Shown: one piece after another, positions 13,161 through 13,897 of the stretch
Numbering within the stretch: position 1 is the first letter of the stretch
Layout: every line of letters starts with the position of its first letter
DNA from: CAZEBW01 sp964510205
Lineage (GTDB): Bacteria > Chloroflexota > Anaerolineae > VGOG01
Assembly: GCA_964510205.1 (NCBI GenBank)
Contig: CAZEBW010000088.1
Coordinates: forward strand, 1 to 13,897
Direction of reading: 5' to 3'
Length of the DNA: 13,897 bases
Notes under the pieces: generated by a model
Seen by the model: only the letters and a program-made list of their open reading frames with translations
Told to the model about the DNA's origin: nothing
Database searches by the model: none
Translations under genes and position numbers: made by a program

Positions 13161-13631
13161 ATGGCTCAACCTACCCTGCCTAGATCCCTGAGCGAGCGGG
13201 AAGCCAGGCTGTTAAGCCAGCTATCAGCGACCGGACAACGCATCTTCACCATCCAGGACGCTCATGCCATTCTGGATGAAGAGGAGGGCGGCGCTCGCAA
13301 GTTGCTCCACCGCCTCTGTGCCAAGCGATGGGTGGAGCGACTGGAACGGGGGAAGTACCTGATCATCCCCCTGGAGGCCGGGCCCGAGGGCGACTGGGCG
13401 GCGCATGAATATCTGGTAGCTGCTTCGCTGGTAGCGCCCTACTACCTGGCCTATGGCACCGCTCTCAACTATTACGGCTACACCGAGCGGCTGCCGCGGC
13501 CCATCTGGGTGGCGACCACGAAGCGTAAACGGTCGCTAACCATTGAGGGTGTGGAGTACCGTTTCGTCGCTCTGGTTGAGCGCAAGTTCTTTGGTCACAC
13601 GGCCATCGAAAGGAACGGCGAGCATATCTAA
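13161..13631 (+). CDS. AbiEi-family type IV antitoxin, C-terminally truncated
   Basis: A 156-residue frame; ATG 13161 follows AAAGGAAG. Residues 10-65 form a winged helix (SEREARLLSQLSATGQRIFT, ARKLLHRLCAKRWVERLERG, KYLIIPLE), and residues 80-148 the start of the AbiEi domain (HEYLVAASLVAPYYLAYGTA, LNYYGYTE, RPIWVATTKRKRSL, EYRFVALVERKFFG). Full proteins usually run 190-270 residues and continue with a 'xREKTLxD' region, which is missing. The frame ends at TAA inside or beside a recombinase frame (13628). The AbiEii nucleotidyltransferase toxin that should follow is absent. The protein may keep DNA binding but probably not full antitoxin function. Confidence 0.75.
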   Translation: MAQPTLPRSLSEREARLLSQLSATGQRIFTIQDAHAILDEEEGGARKLLHRLCAKRWVERLERGKYLIIPLEAGPEGDWAAHEYLVAASLVAPYYLAYGTALNYYGYTERLPRPIWVATTKRKRSLTIEGVEYRFVALVERKFFGHTAIERNGEHI

Positions 13632-13897
13632 AGCCCAACTTGCTTCAGAGCCTGGGAGAATATGTTGCCGAGAGGAAGATGGGGACATATCTCTTCCCAG
13701 GCCGGGGTGGTGACAAGCCCATCACGTACCGCAACATGGAGGATCGTTTCAGGAAGTACGTCAGGGCTGCGGGCTTGCCGGATCAGGTCACGCCTCACAC
13801 TCTTCGCCATTCTATCGCTGTCCACTACCTGATCAATGGGGTTCCTATCACCTTTGTGCAGAACCTTTTGGGCCATGCGAGCTTGGCCACGACGGGG
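13628..13897 (+). CDS. Tyrosine recombinase, C-terminal part, runs off the window
   Basis: The frame LKPNLLQSLGEYVAERKMG, TYLFPGRGGDKPITYRNMED then VTPHTLRHSIAVHYLINGVP and VQNLLGHASLATTG is the catalytic half of a phage-type integrase. HxLR and the LGHxS motif are intact, and the nucleophile Tyr should lie just beyond 13897. The N-terminal core-binding half and the first catalytic Arg are absent: the frame starts where the AbiEi gene stops, so this is a join between two genes. The protein as seen has no start codon of its own. Confidence 0.8.

Overview
The window reads as a worn accessory region of a high-GC bacterium, most likely a member of the Chloroflexota (Anaerolineae-like). That assignment is an inference from gene-family flavour (DUF6557, an IVP-type four-helix protein, a TnpB-like protein, VanZ and CapD remnants, heptad filler), not from a marker gene. 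Good sigma70-type promoters are visible (TTGACA-17-TATAAT at 2492-2520 on the minus strand; TTGACC-17-TATAAT at 10055-10083). No tRNA, rRNA or CRISPR array was seen.

Layout. 1-1620: a frameshifted Schlafen-type ATP-binding regulator and the tail of a DegT-type aminotransferase. 1830-2520 (minus): an ATGA-coupled pair of small conserved proteins (DUF7718-like, DUF5647-like) behind a perfect-consensus promoter. 2531-3102: an internally deleted CapD/FlaA1-like gene, a fragment of a nucleotidyltransferase and a terminator. 3095-5236: an AbrB-type protein overlapping a C39-like papain-fold protein, then a broken nucleotidyltransferase (NTP_transf_5 type) and a broken VanZ. 5270-5732: an orphan 101-residue gene with its own promoter. 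5949-6119: a second CapD tail. 6076-6973: a small protein overlapping a frameshifted HNH endonuclease. 7067-7525: a four-helix IVP-type protein. 7604-9257: a TnpB-like protein whose two RuvC aspartates both appear to be histidine and which is split by repetitive filler. 9272-10107: DUF6557 coupled to a coiled-coil protein. 10055-10733: a promoter and two tandem copies of a large structured RNA, followed by two strong terminators. 11063-12060 (minus): a tyrosine-recombinase tail and an ATPase/nuclease remnant. 12068-12997: a DDE transposase with an internal stop. 13161-13897: an AbiEi-type antitoxin gene running into the C-terminal part of a tyrosine recombinase that leaves the window.

How it fits together. 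Two layers are superimposed. One is debris of a surface-polysaccharide locus (DegT, CapD twice, nucleotidyltransferase twice, VanZ). The other is a set of compact two-gene cassettes, several with their own promoter and overlapping start/stop, which look like defence, toxin-antitoxin or regulatory modules. Between and inside the genes lie degenerate heptad repeats, purine-rich filler and a dispersed palindromic element. That element is inserted in frame in two unrelated proteins and gives nearly the same peptide in both. The most promising unexplained items are the duplicated structured RNA, the histidine-substituted TnpB-like protein and the in-frame palindromic element. Several genes carry single frameshifts, so base-level assembly errors cannot be separated from true decay here.
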